Origin: Planktomarina sp.
Lineage (GTDB): Bacteria > Pseudomonadota > Alphaproteobacteria > Rhodobacterales > Rhodobacteraceae
Length of the DNA: 35,246 nt
Assembly: GCA_020629775.1 (NCBI GenBank)
Contig: JAHDCP010000017.1
Location: forward strand, 1-35,246
Direction: 5' to 3'
A program made the position numbers and the translations under genes. How positions within the stretch are numbered: the first letter of the stretch is position 1; every line of letters starts with the position of its first letter. Positions 17,881-24,629 of the stretch are shown in pieces. Under the pieces are notes generated by a model that saw nothing but the letters and a program-made list of their open reading frames with translations, was not told the DNA's origin and did no database searches.

Positions 17881-18336
17881 TTAGCGGGAACTCATCCGGT
17901 AGCCGTGGTGGCGCAGGCAGCGGGCTGAAAAGCCCCGGCGCACCTCACCACGGTCGGATTCCAAACGTGTGCGGCATTGGCGCGGCAAACTGTCGATGTG
18001 GGCATACCGGCGTTCCAAGCAGCGTTTGCCAAACAGGCCAACGCGGCCATCCCAGGTGTCCACACGCCGGAAACATGCGGCGGGCAAGACATTGCGCGGG
18101 GTGTGGATCACGGCAGGGCGGGTTGGTTGAACGGGGCGCACTGGCCGCACAGGGGTTTCCACCCGGGCCCGTTCGCGTTTGCGATCATTGCGGTCTTTGA
18201 TGGCGTAAATCGCCAAACCGCCCAACAGCAAGGGCACCCAAGCATTGTTGGTGTTGCGTTCTTCTGCCATCGCGGGGCTGACCGCCGACAAAGACAGCAG
18301 GGCCGCACAAGTGGTTCCAAGAATAATGTTCCGCAT
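17881..18336 (-). CDS. Small secreted basic protein, uncharacterised
   Basis: 151 residues. A Sec signal peptide (MRNIILGTT, core ALLSLSAVS, cleavage near AMA-EE) is followed by a short hydrophobic segment (WVPLLLGGLAIYAI, residues 33-46) that may be a membrane anchor. Next come a proline- and arginine-rich linker (RPVRPVQPTRP) and a C-terminal domain of about 65 residues with four cysteines (C88, C105, C120, C139) and many arginines: LPAACFRRV, GLFGKRCLERRY, LPRQCRTRL and FSARCLRHHGY. The regular spacing suggests two disulfides in the periplasm. I recall similar small proteins in Rhodobacterales but know no function. It is transcribed alone and followed by a hairpin terminator. Confidence 0.75.
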   Translation of the reverse strand: MRNIILGTTCAALLSLSAVSPAMAEERNTNNAWVPLLLGGLAIYAIKDRNDRKRERARVETPVRPVRPVQPTRPAVIHTPRNVLPAACFRRVDTWDGRVGLFGKRCLERRYAHIDSLPRQCRTRLESDRGEVRRGFSARCLRHHGYRMSSR

Positions 18337-18473
18337 CTGATTTCCTTTCCAGCAAAGGCGTCATGGGAAAAGAATGGGGGCGGCGGCGGCTGTCAGGCAA
18401 TTTCGGTGAAACGTTATGCGATATCAGCAGATGGGTTATTGAATAACACCCCAGTGTCAGCCACGTTGGCCCC

Positions 18474-18755
18474 ATGAAACATATACTTCTTATAACAGCG
18501 CTGTGTTTCGCTGCGGGACATGCCCAAGCGGCGTGCTTTGCGCATTACAAAGCCAAGCAGGACGATCCTTTGCAGCTTCACTATGGTGTTATGCAAATCG
18601 AGGATGGGGCCTGCACCCCTGGTGCGGCCATGGACGTTGTGAACGCACGGCTGTTGCCAAACGGGTGGACTTTACTGAATATCGTGAAAACCAGCCCCGA
18701 CACCCCAACCCCGCAGGAGCAATCGAACGCCGGTGAATACTTCCTCCGCTTCTGA
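18474..18755 (+). CDS. Small secreted protein, uncharacterised
   Basis: 93 residues. A clear Sec signal peptide (MKHILLITALCFAAGHAQA-AC) leaves a mature protein of about 74 residues with two cysteines (ACFAHYKAKQDDPLQLHYG and DGACTPGAA), able to form one disulfide. I recognise no domain. Its end overlaps the start of the next gene by 23 bases in another frame, which suggests translational coupling and a functional link with the two-TM winged-helix-like protein downstream. The periplasmic location would allow it to contact that protein's periplasmic loop; this is inference from order only. Confidence 0.75.
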   Translation: MKHILLITALCFAAGHAQAACFAHYKAKQDDPLQLHYGVMQIEDGACTPGAAMDVVNARLLPNGWTLLNIVKTSPDTPTPQEQSNAGEYFLRF

Positions 18756-19431
18756 TCTGCGCCGCAGCAGTGGCCGCATCATTACATTTGGCCTGGTGGC
18801 CATAGTGGTGATCTTGTGTGCGGCTGGGGCTTGGCTTCTGTTAACCCTGCCCGATGGCAACGCCTTTAATGCCCGGGTCGAACGCATTTTTGTTGAAAAC
18901 GACGCCCTGACCAGTGGCGGTGAAATTCGGCTTTTGGAAATCCTGGCCCAATCAGGCACGGCATTTTCAGATACCTTGGCCAGTTACCGCGTGGCGATAT
19001 TTGTTTTGCTGGTGTTCGCCACGGCTTTGCTGATTGCCGCATTGGTGTTTTTGGTGATGCTGGTCACCTTGAACCGACGCATGGCCAAGGTGGAAGCATC
19101 GGGCCTGCAGATATCTTCACTTTTGATCAGCCGTGAAGAAAAAATCGCGATTCTGAACAACCAAGAATACAAGTTGACCGATGCCGCCGTTGAAACCCTT
19201 TCCGTTTTGGCAGAAGCCCGGATGGATGGCGACATTTTATCTGGCGCAGAATTGGAAGGTGTGATTTCCGGCCGGTCCGCCGCGGACTGTGAAGAAGCCG
19301 CGGGTGCCGTGCGTATCAAACGGTTGCGTGATGCGCTGGGCAATCAATTGATCAGCCAGCTGTTGGTGAAGAACGTGGCCCGCCAAGGGTATATCCTGGC
19401 CATCGACAAAGACGTGATTGAAATGATTTGA
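18733..19431 (+). CDS. Membrane-anchored protein with C-terminal OmpR-type winged-helix-like domain
   Basis: 232 residues from a GTG start inside the preceding gene (AGGAG at 18714-18718 is rather far upstream). Topology read from the sequence: basic N-terminus, TM1 at about 16-38, a periplasmic loop of about 48 residues, TM2 at about 88-113, then a cytoplasmic part starting NRRMAKVEA. Residues about 145-224 follow the OmpR/PhoB winged-helix pattern: EYKLTDAAVETLSVLAEA, ILSGAELEGVISG, VRIKRLRDALG and VKNVARQGYIL, matching the usual LT-xx-E, LS-xx-L, hIRRLRxKLG and VRGxGYxL elements. This suggests a membrane-bound DNA-binding regulator with the reverse domain order of ToxR/CadC. DNA binding is inferred. 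Confidence 0.7.
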   Translation: MNTSSASDLRRSSGRIITFGLVAIVVILCAAGAWLLLTLPDGNAFNARVERIFVENDALTSGGEIRLLEILAQSGTAFSDTLASYRVAIFVLLVFATALLIAALVFLVMLVTLNRRMAKVEASGLQISSLLISREEKIAILNNQEYKLTDAAVETLSVLAEARMDGDILSGAELEGVISGRSAADCEEAAGAVRIKRLRDALGNQLISQLLVKNVARQGYILAIDKDVIEMI

Positions 19432-19782
19432 ACCCGATTCGCGCTGATGTGGCGCGAAAGGGTGGAAAATCCAAATGTTTCGCACGCGAAACAAATCGCT
19501 GTAACGCGTTGAACCCGCGTCCAGAATCAGCCGGAATTTCGGAAAATTAAAGGGACGTGCGGGCTTATAACGGTTTTGAAACATTTTTGATGTTGCGAGA
19601 TCAGGCCCGCGCCTGCCTGGGCTGGCGCTTGTGCTTTATTGCCAAGCCGATACATCCATCGCTTATTCTAAGCTTTCCGACAGGTGCGGACATCAGACGC
19701 GCCTGCCGGGGGGCAGGCAGGCGCGGGCCGGTCTGGCGACCGGGACTATCGTAATTTAAGCAGGAATACCCATATACCAACT
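19432..19782. other. Gene-free region with several inverted repeats
   Basis: 351 bases with no credible gene: the short open frames here lack start signals and family features. Just after the preceding stop are a 7-bp hairpin TTCGCGC/GCGCGAA (19438-19444 and 19452-19458) and a second 7-bp hairpin TGTTTCG/CGAAACA (19476-19482 and 19487-19493); neither has a T-run, so they are weak terminator candidates. Farther on is the 19604-19743 structured segment listed separately. No tRNA-like cloverleaf was seen. The stretch before 19783 (CATATACCAACTATG) could hold a -10 element for the next gene, but I see no matching -35. Confidence 0.7.
19604..19743. repeat. Long-range 16-bp inverted repeat with nested hairpins
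   Basis: GGCCCGCGCCTGCCTG at 19604-19619 is exactly complementary to 19714-19729, with 94 bases between. The right arm can instead form a local 10-bp hairpin: CGCGCCTGCC at 19698-19707 pairs with GGCAGGCGCG at 19716-19725. A third hairpin, CCGGTC/GACCGG (19728-19733 and 19738-19743), follows at once. The 9-mer GCGCCTGCC is present twice directly (19609, 19699) and once inverted. The alternatives are mutually exclusive, like an attenuator, but there is no T-run. I see no target-site duplication that would mark a mobile element. Confidence 0.72.
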
Positions 19783-20229
19783 ATGAACAGACGAGACTTC
19801 GCCAAATCTATCGCCGCCACGGCGGCCCTTCCTTTGCTGCCGACGGCGGCTGTGCCTGCGGCCCCCGCTATCAAATCCATTGATTTGATGTGGGCCAAAG
19901 CCATTGCCAAAGCGCAAAACAACGGCAGCGCATCTTTGATTGCGCAGTCGTTGAAAGTGCCGCCCCATGTGGCCGAAGCCATACAAGACAAATTGCTGTC
20001 TCAGAACGTGATCCGCGCCGGTGCGCTGCCCGGTCAAACGGTGGCGGTGAACCCCACCTTTACGGGCGCGCATATGAAAGTGGCAGCCAAGGCCGTGGCC
20101 CAAACCGCCAAAAATCAGTCCTTAGAATTGGTGAAAAAAGTCACGTCACCCGATTGCGGGCATGATATTCCGGACGATCCCAAAGACGATTGTTCAGAAC
20201 ATCATCCAGAACATCCACCGCAGCCGTGA
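19783..20229 (+). CDS. Small protein with Tat-like signal peptide, uncharacterised
   Basis: I start at ATG 19783, since it opens MNRRDFAKSIAATAALPLL, a twin-arginine pattern (RRxFxK) with hydrophobic core and a likely cleavage near VPAAPA. That gives 148 residues; an upstream in-frame start at 19684 would bury the signal. No good Shine-Dalgarno is seen at the usual distance. The mature part is Ala-rich and helical (LIAQSLKVPPHVAEAIQDKLL) and has no domain I recognise. The last 30 residues, ending CGHDIPDDPKDDCSEHH and a Pro-rich tail, are read antisense to the 3' end of kynU (89-base overlap), which is unusual. The gene is plausible but the true extent of its C-terminus is uncertain. Confidence 0.55.
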   Translation: MNRRDFAKSIAATAALPLLPTAAVPAAPAIKSIDLMWAKAIAKAQNNGSASLIAQSLKVPPHVAEAIQDKLLSQNVIRAGALPGQTVAVNPTFTGAHMKVAAKAVAQTAKNQSLELVKKVTSPDCGHDIPDDPKDDCSEHHPEHPPQP

Positions 20230-21328
20230 TATCGGCTTCGTCCAGGTAAAGGGGCGTGATGCCGAACCGCATGATGTTGGGCGCACGGAAATCCCCGATG
20301 ACCCCCCGTGCGATGACGGCCTGCATCGCGGCATATCCGTTTTCAAAAGCAAAGCTGACTTGGGATCCGCGCACGGATCCGTCGCGCGGGCTTGCCAAGG
20401 TTAACATGGGGCACCGCGCTTCGACTTGGGTGATAAACTGTTCGGACAGGTCCAAACATGCCGCCCGCACTTGGGCCATGGTCAAACCATCCCAGACCGC
20501 CAGTGCAGATTCCAAAGCCGCCAATTGAATAACGGGCGGTGTGCCCACCCGCATGCGTTCAATGGCAGGGGCTGGTCTGTAATTCAGTTCAAAAGCAAAC
20601 GGTGCTGCGTGTCCCAACCAGCCAGACAGGGCAGGTTGCAAATCATCTGCCAAGTCGGGACGGACATAAATGAACGCCGGGGCCCCTGGCCCGCCGTTCA
20701 GGTATTTATACGTGCAGCCCACAGCGAATTCGCAATTTGTGGCGGCCAGGTCCACTTCCACCGCACCGGCGGAATGGGCCAAGTCCCACACCATAACCGC
20801 CCCTGCGGCCTGGGCGGCTTTGGTCAATTCCATCATGTCATGCATGCGGCCTGTGCGGTAATCCACCTGGGTCAACATCACCACGGCAATGTCATCGCCC
20901 ATGGCATCTGTCACATCTTCCGGGGCCACGGTGCGCAGTTCATACCCCGCATCCTTCAGCCGCACCAAGCCTTCGGCCATGTACAAGTCCGATGGGAAGT
21001 TGCCGGTGTCCGATAAAATAACCTTGCGGTCTGGGCGCAGGGACAGGGCCGCATCCAAAGCTTGAAACACCTTGATCGACAGCGTGTCCCCCATGGTGAC
21101 CGAAGACGCAGGCGCCCCAATCAAGCGCCCCACCATATCCCCCACCCGACGCGGTTGGTCCATCCACTGGCACGTGTTCCAGCCTTTGATCAGCTGCGTG
21201 GCCCATTCGTTTTTCAACATGCCAGACACGGCATCGGGAACGGACACTGGCAATGGCCCCAAGGAATTCCCGTCCAGATAAATCATGCCTTCAGGAAGGT
21301 GAAACAAGTCTTTGCGGGGCAATGTCAT
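20141..21328 (-). CDS. kynU: Kynureninase
   Basis: 395 residues, typical length. A PLP-dependent enzyme that cleaves kynurenine to anthranilate and alanine in tryptophan breakdown. Motifs: YLDGNSLGPLP at the N-terminus, the PLP-phosphate region MGDTLSIKVFQAL, VMVWDLAHSAGA with Asp182 (PLP ring) and His185, the Schiff-base lysine Lys208 in CTYKYLNGGPGAPAF, and GWLGHAAPFAF and RMRVGTPPVIQLAALE for substrate and dimer contacts. It begins 11 bases after the stop of the DUF1989-GcvT fusion gene on the same strand, so they are probably co-transcribed. Tryptophan or kynurenine dioxygenase and formamidase genes are not in the window. Confidence 0.96.
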   Translation of the reverse strand: MTLPRKDLFHLPEGMIYLDGNSLGPLPVSVPDAVSGMLKNEWATQLIKGWNTCQWMDQPRRVGDMVGRLIGAPASSVTMGDTLSIKVFQALDAALSLRPDRKVILSDTGNFPSDLYMAEGLVRLKDAGYELRTVAPEDVTDAMGDDIAVVMLTQVDYRTGRMHDMMELTKAAQAAGAVMVWDLAHSAGAVEVDLAATNCEFAVGCTYKYLNGGPGAPAFIYVRPDLADDLQPALSGWLGHAAPFAFELNYRPAPAIERMRVGTPPVIQLAALESALAVWDGLTMAQVRAACLDLSEQFITQVEARCPMLTLASPRDGSVRGSQVSFAFENGYAAMQAVIARGVIGDFRAPNIMRFGITPLYLDEADITAAVDVLDDVLNNRLWDRPEYHARNRVT

Positions 21329-21339
21329 ATGGGCACCTT

Positions 21340-23673
21340 TCAGGCGCGGGCGCGCGCACGGGTTGGGTCAATGAAGGGCACGTCACACACAGTGCCGGAC
21401 AAGCGCTTCATATGCCCGTCCATTTGCCCCACTTCAAGCGCCGTTCCCACATCGGACACCCCCACAGACAGACGCACCATGGCGATGGCCCGTTCCAACA
21501 TCGGTGACCTTGTGGCCGATGTCACCACACCCACCGGGCGTTCGCCATCATACACATGCGCCCCTGGGCTGGGCACATCATCACTGTCCATCAACATCCC
21601 CTTAAGCACCCGGCGCGGCGTTTGTTTGTTACGTTCCAATGCAGCCCGACCAACAAAATCCGATTTGGCCATGTCCACGGCAAACCCCAGCCCCGCTTCC
21701 CATGCATCCACGTCAGCGGCGAATTCCGCGTTGGCGGCGGCCAGACCTGCTTCGATCCGGATGATGTCCAGCGCGTGTCCGCCCATGGGTTCGATCCCAA
21801 AGTCCTGACCCGCGTCCATGATGGCATCCCAAATGCCCACCGCATCTTCAGGGGCGCAAAATACCTCGTAGCCCAGTTCACCTGTGTATCCAGCCCGGGC
21901 CAACATGAAGGGCGCCCCTTCCCGGTGCCCCACGCGCGCCACGGTGGCCCCGAACCACCGCATATCATCCACACGCGGAACATGGGGCTGGGTAAAGGCA
22001 AGTTTGCGCATCACGTCGCGGGACTTGGGACCTTGGATCGCCAAGTTCGGCAAGGCCGACCGCATGTCGTGGATCCGCACATCCATCCCTTGGGCCAGCA
22101 CGGTCAAGTGGCGCGCGGATTCTTCAGTACCGCAACACCAGCGGAACACATCGGGGGCCAAGCGAAACAAGGTGCCGTCATCAATCACCACGCCGTGGTC
22201 ATCACACATCAACGTATAGTGCCCGCGCCAAACGGGCAGTTTGGCCACATTGCGGGTTGTGGCCTTTTGCAACAGCTTTTCGGCATCTGGCCCCAAGACA
22301 TCATATTTGCGCAAGCCTGACAGATCTTGGATCGTCACGGCATTCCGGCACGCCCAATATTCGCCCAAGGTGCCGGCCCCTGGGAACTGGCTGGGCAACC
22401 ACAAATCCCGCGCGGGCGCGTATTGTGTGGTCAACTTACTGGTGGCTGGGTGAAACGCCGAATTCTGGGACAGGGTCATGGGCGCGTCTTCCTTTTCGCG
22501 GTACGCCACGGCCCGCCGAATGGGGGCCTGTTCTTTGTAAATGCGCACATGCACATCGGTGGGGTTCCATCCGTTGATGGGGTCCACGTCATCGGGGCAC
22601 GCGGTGGTCACGCACACCAAATCATCCATGGCGCGCATGGCCACGTAATCACCTGGGCGGGACCAGGATTCCTCTGATTGAATGCGGTTATCCGCATGGT
22701 CGATCCAGGAATTGAAAAAGAAATTGATCGCAGGCCAAGCCGGGCGCGCGGCCACGCCATACGGATCCATGGCATGTGAAATATTGTCAGAACAATTCAC
22801 ATGGCCGGGAAAGCCGCGTTCTTCATACCCGCGTGCAGTACAGGCCAAGGCAAACGTATCGTGGCGACCCACGGTGTCTTGCACCACATTCAGCAAAGGC
22901 CGCATGTTTTGGTCAAAGAATTTGTCAAACAACCCAGGTCCGGGGTACGCCCCGCCCACCATGGACCGGGTCACGGTACTGTCGATCATGTGTTCCTGGC
23001 CCGCATCCAGGCCTGCTGTGCGGAAGGCCATGAAATCCGAACACTGCTGGCCCGCCACATCAATGATCTGAACGTATTCCCCTTTGTTCACGCGGTATGA
23101 CTGCGCCGTGGCCCGCGACACCGTAAATTCTTCGCGGATTTCGCCCAAGGGGTCGGGCAACAAAACAGCACTGGTGGCCGCGCGTTGAATGTGAACCCGG
23201 AATGCCCCAGTGGCAGACCCAGCCACATGGGCTGTTCGCGGGGCCGGGTTCACGACCCACACATCGCAAGTTTGCGTCGCGGACAAAACCAACACATCAT
23301 CGGGCGTGGAAATAGCCGCAGCTTGGGGCACCTTGCGCCCGCCATTTGCATCGACCCATGCCGCAAATTCGGCACTGTCAAACGCGGCCAAATCCAAATC
23401 AGCCCCTGCGGGCAATCCAAAGCTGGGCAACGCGTCTTGCCCATCGGGGGACACAGCCACCACCACGGGCGTCATGCCACTGTCCAAGGCCGTTAAGGCC
23501 AGGGTATCCCCTGCCCCCACAGACAGATGCACCGCCCTGCGGGGATCAACGAATTGAACTTGTGCGGAATGGGGTGCGCGCATGCCATGAAAGGCACGGC
23601 CTTGGGCCAAGGTGGTTCCGTTTTGGAACCCTGTCAGCAGCGATGTTTGAACCACAGCCTTCATCTCAATCAT
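21340..23673 (-). CDS. DUF1989 (urea-carboxylase-associated-like) / GcvT aminomethyltransferase-like fusion protein
   Basis: 777 residues, no signal peptide. Three parts: residues 1-180, a little-conserved N-terminal region; about 185-380, a DUF1989 domain with VQIIDVAGQQCSDFMAF, the VGRHDTFALAC core (His271, Cys278), HVNCSDN (Cys294) and VCVTTACPDDVDPINGW; about 410-775, a complete GcvT-like fold with QDLSGLRKYDVLGPDAEKLLQ, IQGPKSRDVM, FMLARAGYTGELGYEVF, IRIEAGLAAANAEF and GVVTSATRSP, the folate-binding type of T-protein and dimethylglycine-dehydrogenase C-termini. DUF1989 includes carboxyguanidine deiminase subunits, so an N-containing substrate with one-carbon transfer to tetrahydrofolate is a reasonable guess. 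Start may instead be the ATG at codon 4. Upstream lies a strong palindrome. Confidence 0.88.
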   Translation of the reverse strand: MIEMKAVVQTSLLTGFQNGTTLAQGRAFHGMRAPHSAQVQFVDPRRAVHLSVGAGDTLALTALDSGMTPVVVAVSPDGQDALPSFGLPAGADLDLAAFDSAEFAAWVDANGGRKVPQAAAISTPDDVLVLSATQTCDVWVVNPAPRTAHVAGSATGAFRVHIQRAATSAVLLPDPLGEIREEFTVSRATAQSYRVNKGEYVQIIDVAGQQCSDFMAFRTAGLDAGQEHMIDSTVTRSMVGGAYPGPGLFDKFFDQNMRPLLNVVQDTVGRHDTFALACTARGYEERGFPGHVNCSDNISHAMDPYGVAARPAWPAINFFFNSWIDHADNRIQSEESWSRPGDYVAMRAMDDLVCVTTACPDDVDPINGWNPTDVHVRIYKEQAPIRRAVAYREKEDAPMTLSQNSAFHPATSKLTTQYAPARDLWLPSQFPGAGTLGEYWACRNAVTIQDLSGLRKYDVLGPDAEKLLQKATTRNVAKLPVWRGHYTLMCDDHGVVIDDGTLFRLAPDVFRWCCGTEESARHLTVLAQGMDVRIHDMRSALPNLAIQGPKSRDVMRKLAFTQPHVPRVDDMRWFGATVARVGHREGAPFMLARAGYTGELGYEVFCAPEDAVGIWDAIMDAGQDFGIEPMGGHALDIIRIEAGLAAANAEFAADVDAWEAGLGFAVDMAKSDFVGRAALERNKQTPRRVLKGMLMDSDDVPSPGAHVYDGERPVGVVTSATRSPMLERAIAMVRLSVGVSDVGTALEVGQMDGHMKRLSGTVCDVPFIDPTRARARA

Positions 23674-23686
23674 ACCCGCGCCGTCA

Positions 23687-23717
23687 CATGACGCAGGTCC
23701 AGATGGCCTGCGTCATG
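23687..23717. promoter_or_regulatory. Perfect 11-bp-arm palindrome upstream of the DUF1989-GcvT gene
   Basis: CATGACGCAGG (23687-23697) and its exact complement CCTGCGTCATG (23707-23717) flank a 9-base spacer; arm centres are 20 bp apart, two helical turns. On the minus strand it begins 7 bases after a TTGACT -35-like box (23730-23725) and ends 13 bases before the start codon at 23673, where a repressor would sit over -10 and +1. No T-run follows on either strand, so it reads better as a protein-binding site than as a terminator; as RNA it could also form a hairpin in the leader. Confidence 0.66.
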
Positions 23718-23763
23718 GAAGGATAGTCAAGGTTTTATTGGACCTGGGCTTGGATAAAGACGG

Positions 23764-24612
23764 TTAGTCGTCTTGGAACACCACTTGGCGTTGGGTTCCC
23801 AATCCTTCGATCCCCAGTTCCATCACATCACCGGGTTTCAGGAATTGCGGGTCTGGTTTCATCCCCATGCCCACACCAGGGGGTGTGCCCGTGCTGATGA
23901 TATCGCCTGGGTGCAAGGTGAACAGTTGGGACAAATGTTCAATGATTTCCGCCACAGAAAAAATCATGGTGGAGGTATGGCCCGTTTGCATGCGTTTGCC
24001 ATTCACATCCAAATACATGGTCAGGTTTTGCGGATCGGGCACTTCATCACGGGTCACCAGGAACGGGCCGGTGGGACCGTATGTGTCGCAGGACTTGCCC
24101 TTGGTCCATTGCCCTGTCAGCTGCGTTTGAAAGTGGCGTTCTGACACGTCATTTACGATGGTGTATCCGGCCACATAATCCAGCGCGTTTTCTTTGGACA
24201 CGTATTTGGCTTCTGTGCCGATAACGACGCCCAGTTCCACTTCCCAATCTGTTTTGGTGGACCCGCGCGGCATCACCACATCGTCGTTCGCACCCACGAT
24301 GGCGGAATTGGCTTTGAAAAACAGGATCGGGTGTTCGGGGATGGCGGCCCCGGTTTCTGCCGCGTGGTCGGAATAGTTTAAGCCGATGCACAAGAACTTG
24401 CCGAACCCTGCCACAGGCACGCCCATGCGTGGTTCGTCTTCCACAGCGATCAGGGTGTCCGTGTCAAATTCCCGCAACCGATCCAGGCTTTCATCAGACA
24501 GAACATCCGGCGTGATATCTTCAACATATCCTGCCAAGCTGCGCAGAACGCCATTGTCATCGATCAGGCCCGGTTGGGCCATGCCTTGGTCGCCGTATCG
24601 TACAAGTTTCAT
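23764..24612 (-). CDS. Fumarylacetoacetate hydrolase family protein, likely 2,4-diketo-3-deoxy-aldonate hydrolase
   Basis: 282 residues. The FAH fold is clear: KFLCIGLNYSDHAAETG, PILFFKANSAIVG, the metal ligands Glu124 and Glu126 in WEVELGVVIG and Asp155 in IVNDVSER, then KSCDTYGPTGPFLVT and the final GDIISTGTPPGVGMG. The E-x-E to Asp spacing of 29 residues matches known FAH-family hydrolases. Members next to a KDF-dehydrogenase-type SDR and a sugar-acid dehydratase commonly split 2,4-diketo-3-deoxy-L-fuconate or -rhamnonate into pyruvate and a hydroxy acid, which fits this cluster. Other FAH activities such as ureidoglycolate lyase or acylpyruvase cannot be excluded. Its start lies 17 bases after the dehydratase stop. 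Confidence 0.88.
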   Translation of the reverse strand: MKLVRYGDQGMAQPGLIDDNGVLRSLAGYVEDITPDVLSDESLDRLREFDTDTLIAVEDEPRMGVPVAGFGKFLCIGLNYSDHAAETGAAIPEHPILFFKANSAIVGANDDVVMPRGSTKTDWEVELGVVIGTEAKYVSKENALDYVAGYTIVNDVSERHFQTQLTGQWTKGKSCDTYGPTGPFLVTRDEVPDPQNLTMYLDVNGKRMQTGHTSTMIFSVAEIIEHLSQLFTLHPGDIISTGTPPGVGMGMKPDPQFLKPGDVMELGIEGLGTQRQVVFQDD

Positions 24613-24629
24613 TGCAATTGCTTTCTTGG

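Noticed and set aside
19604-19743. The inverted repeats as ends of an insertion sequence
   Set aside because: Only 94 bases lie between the arms, there is no transposase and the flanks (GATCA, GGTCT) show no target-site duplication.
19783-20141. DNA-binding call for the Tat-signal protein from its LIAQSLKVPPHVAEAI helix pair
   Set aside because: The HTH-like look is weak and an exported protein would not bind chromosomal DNA.
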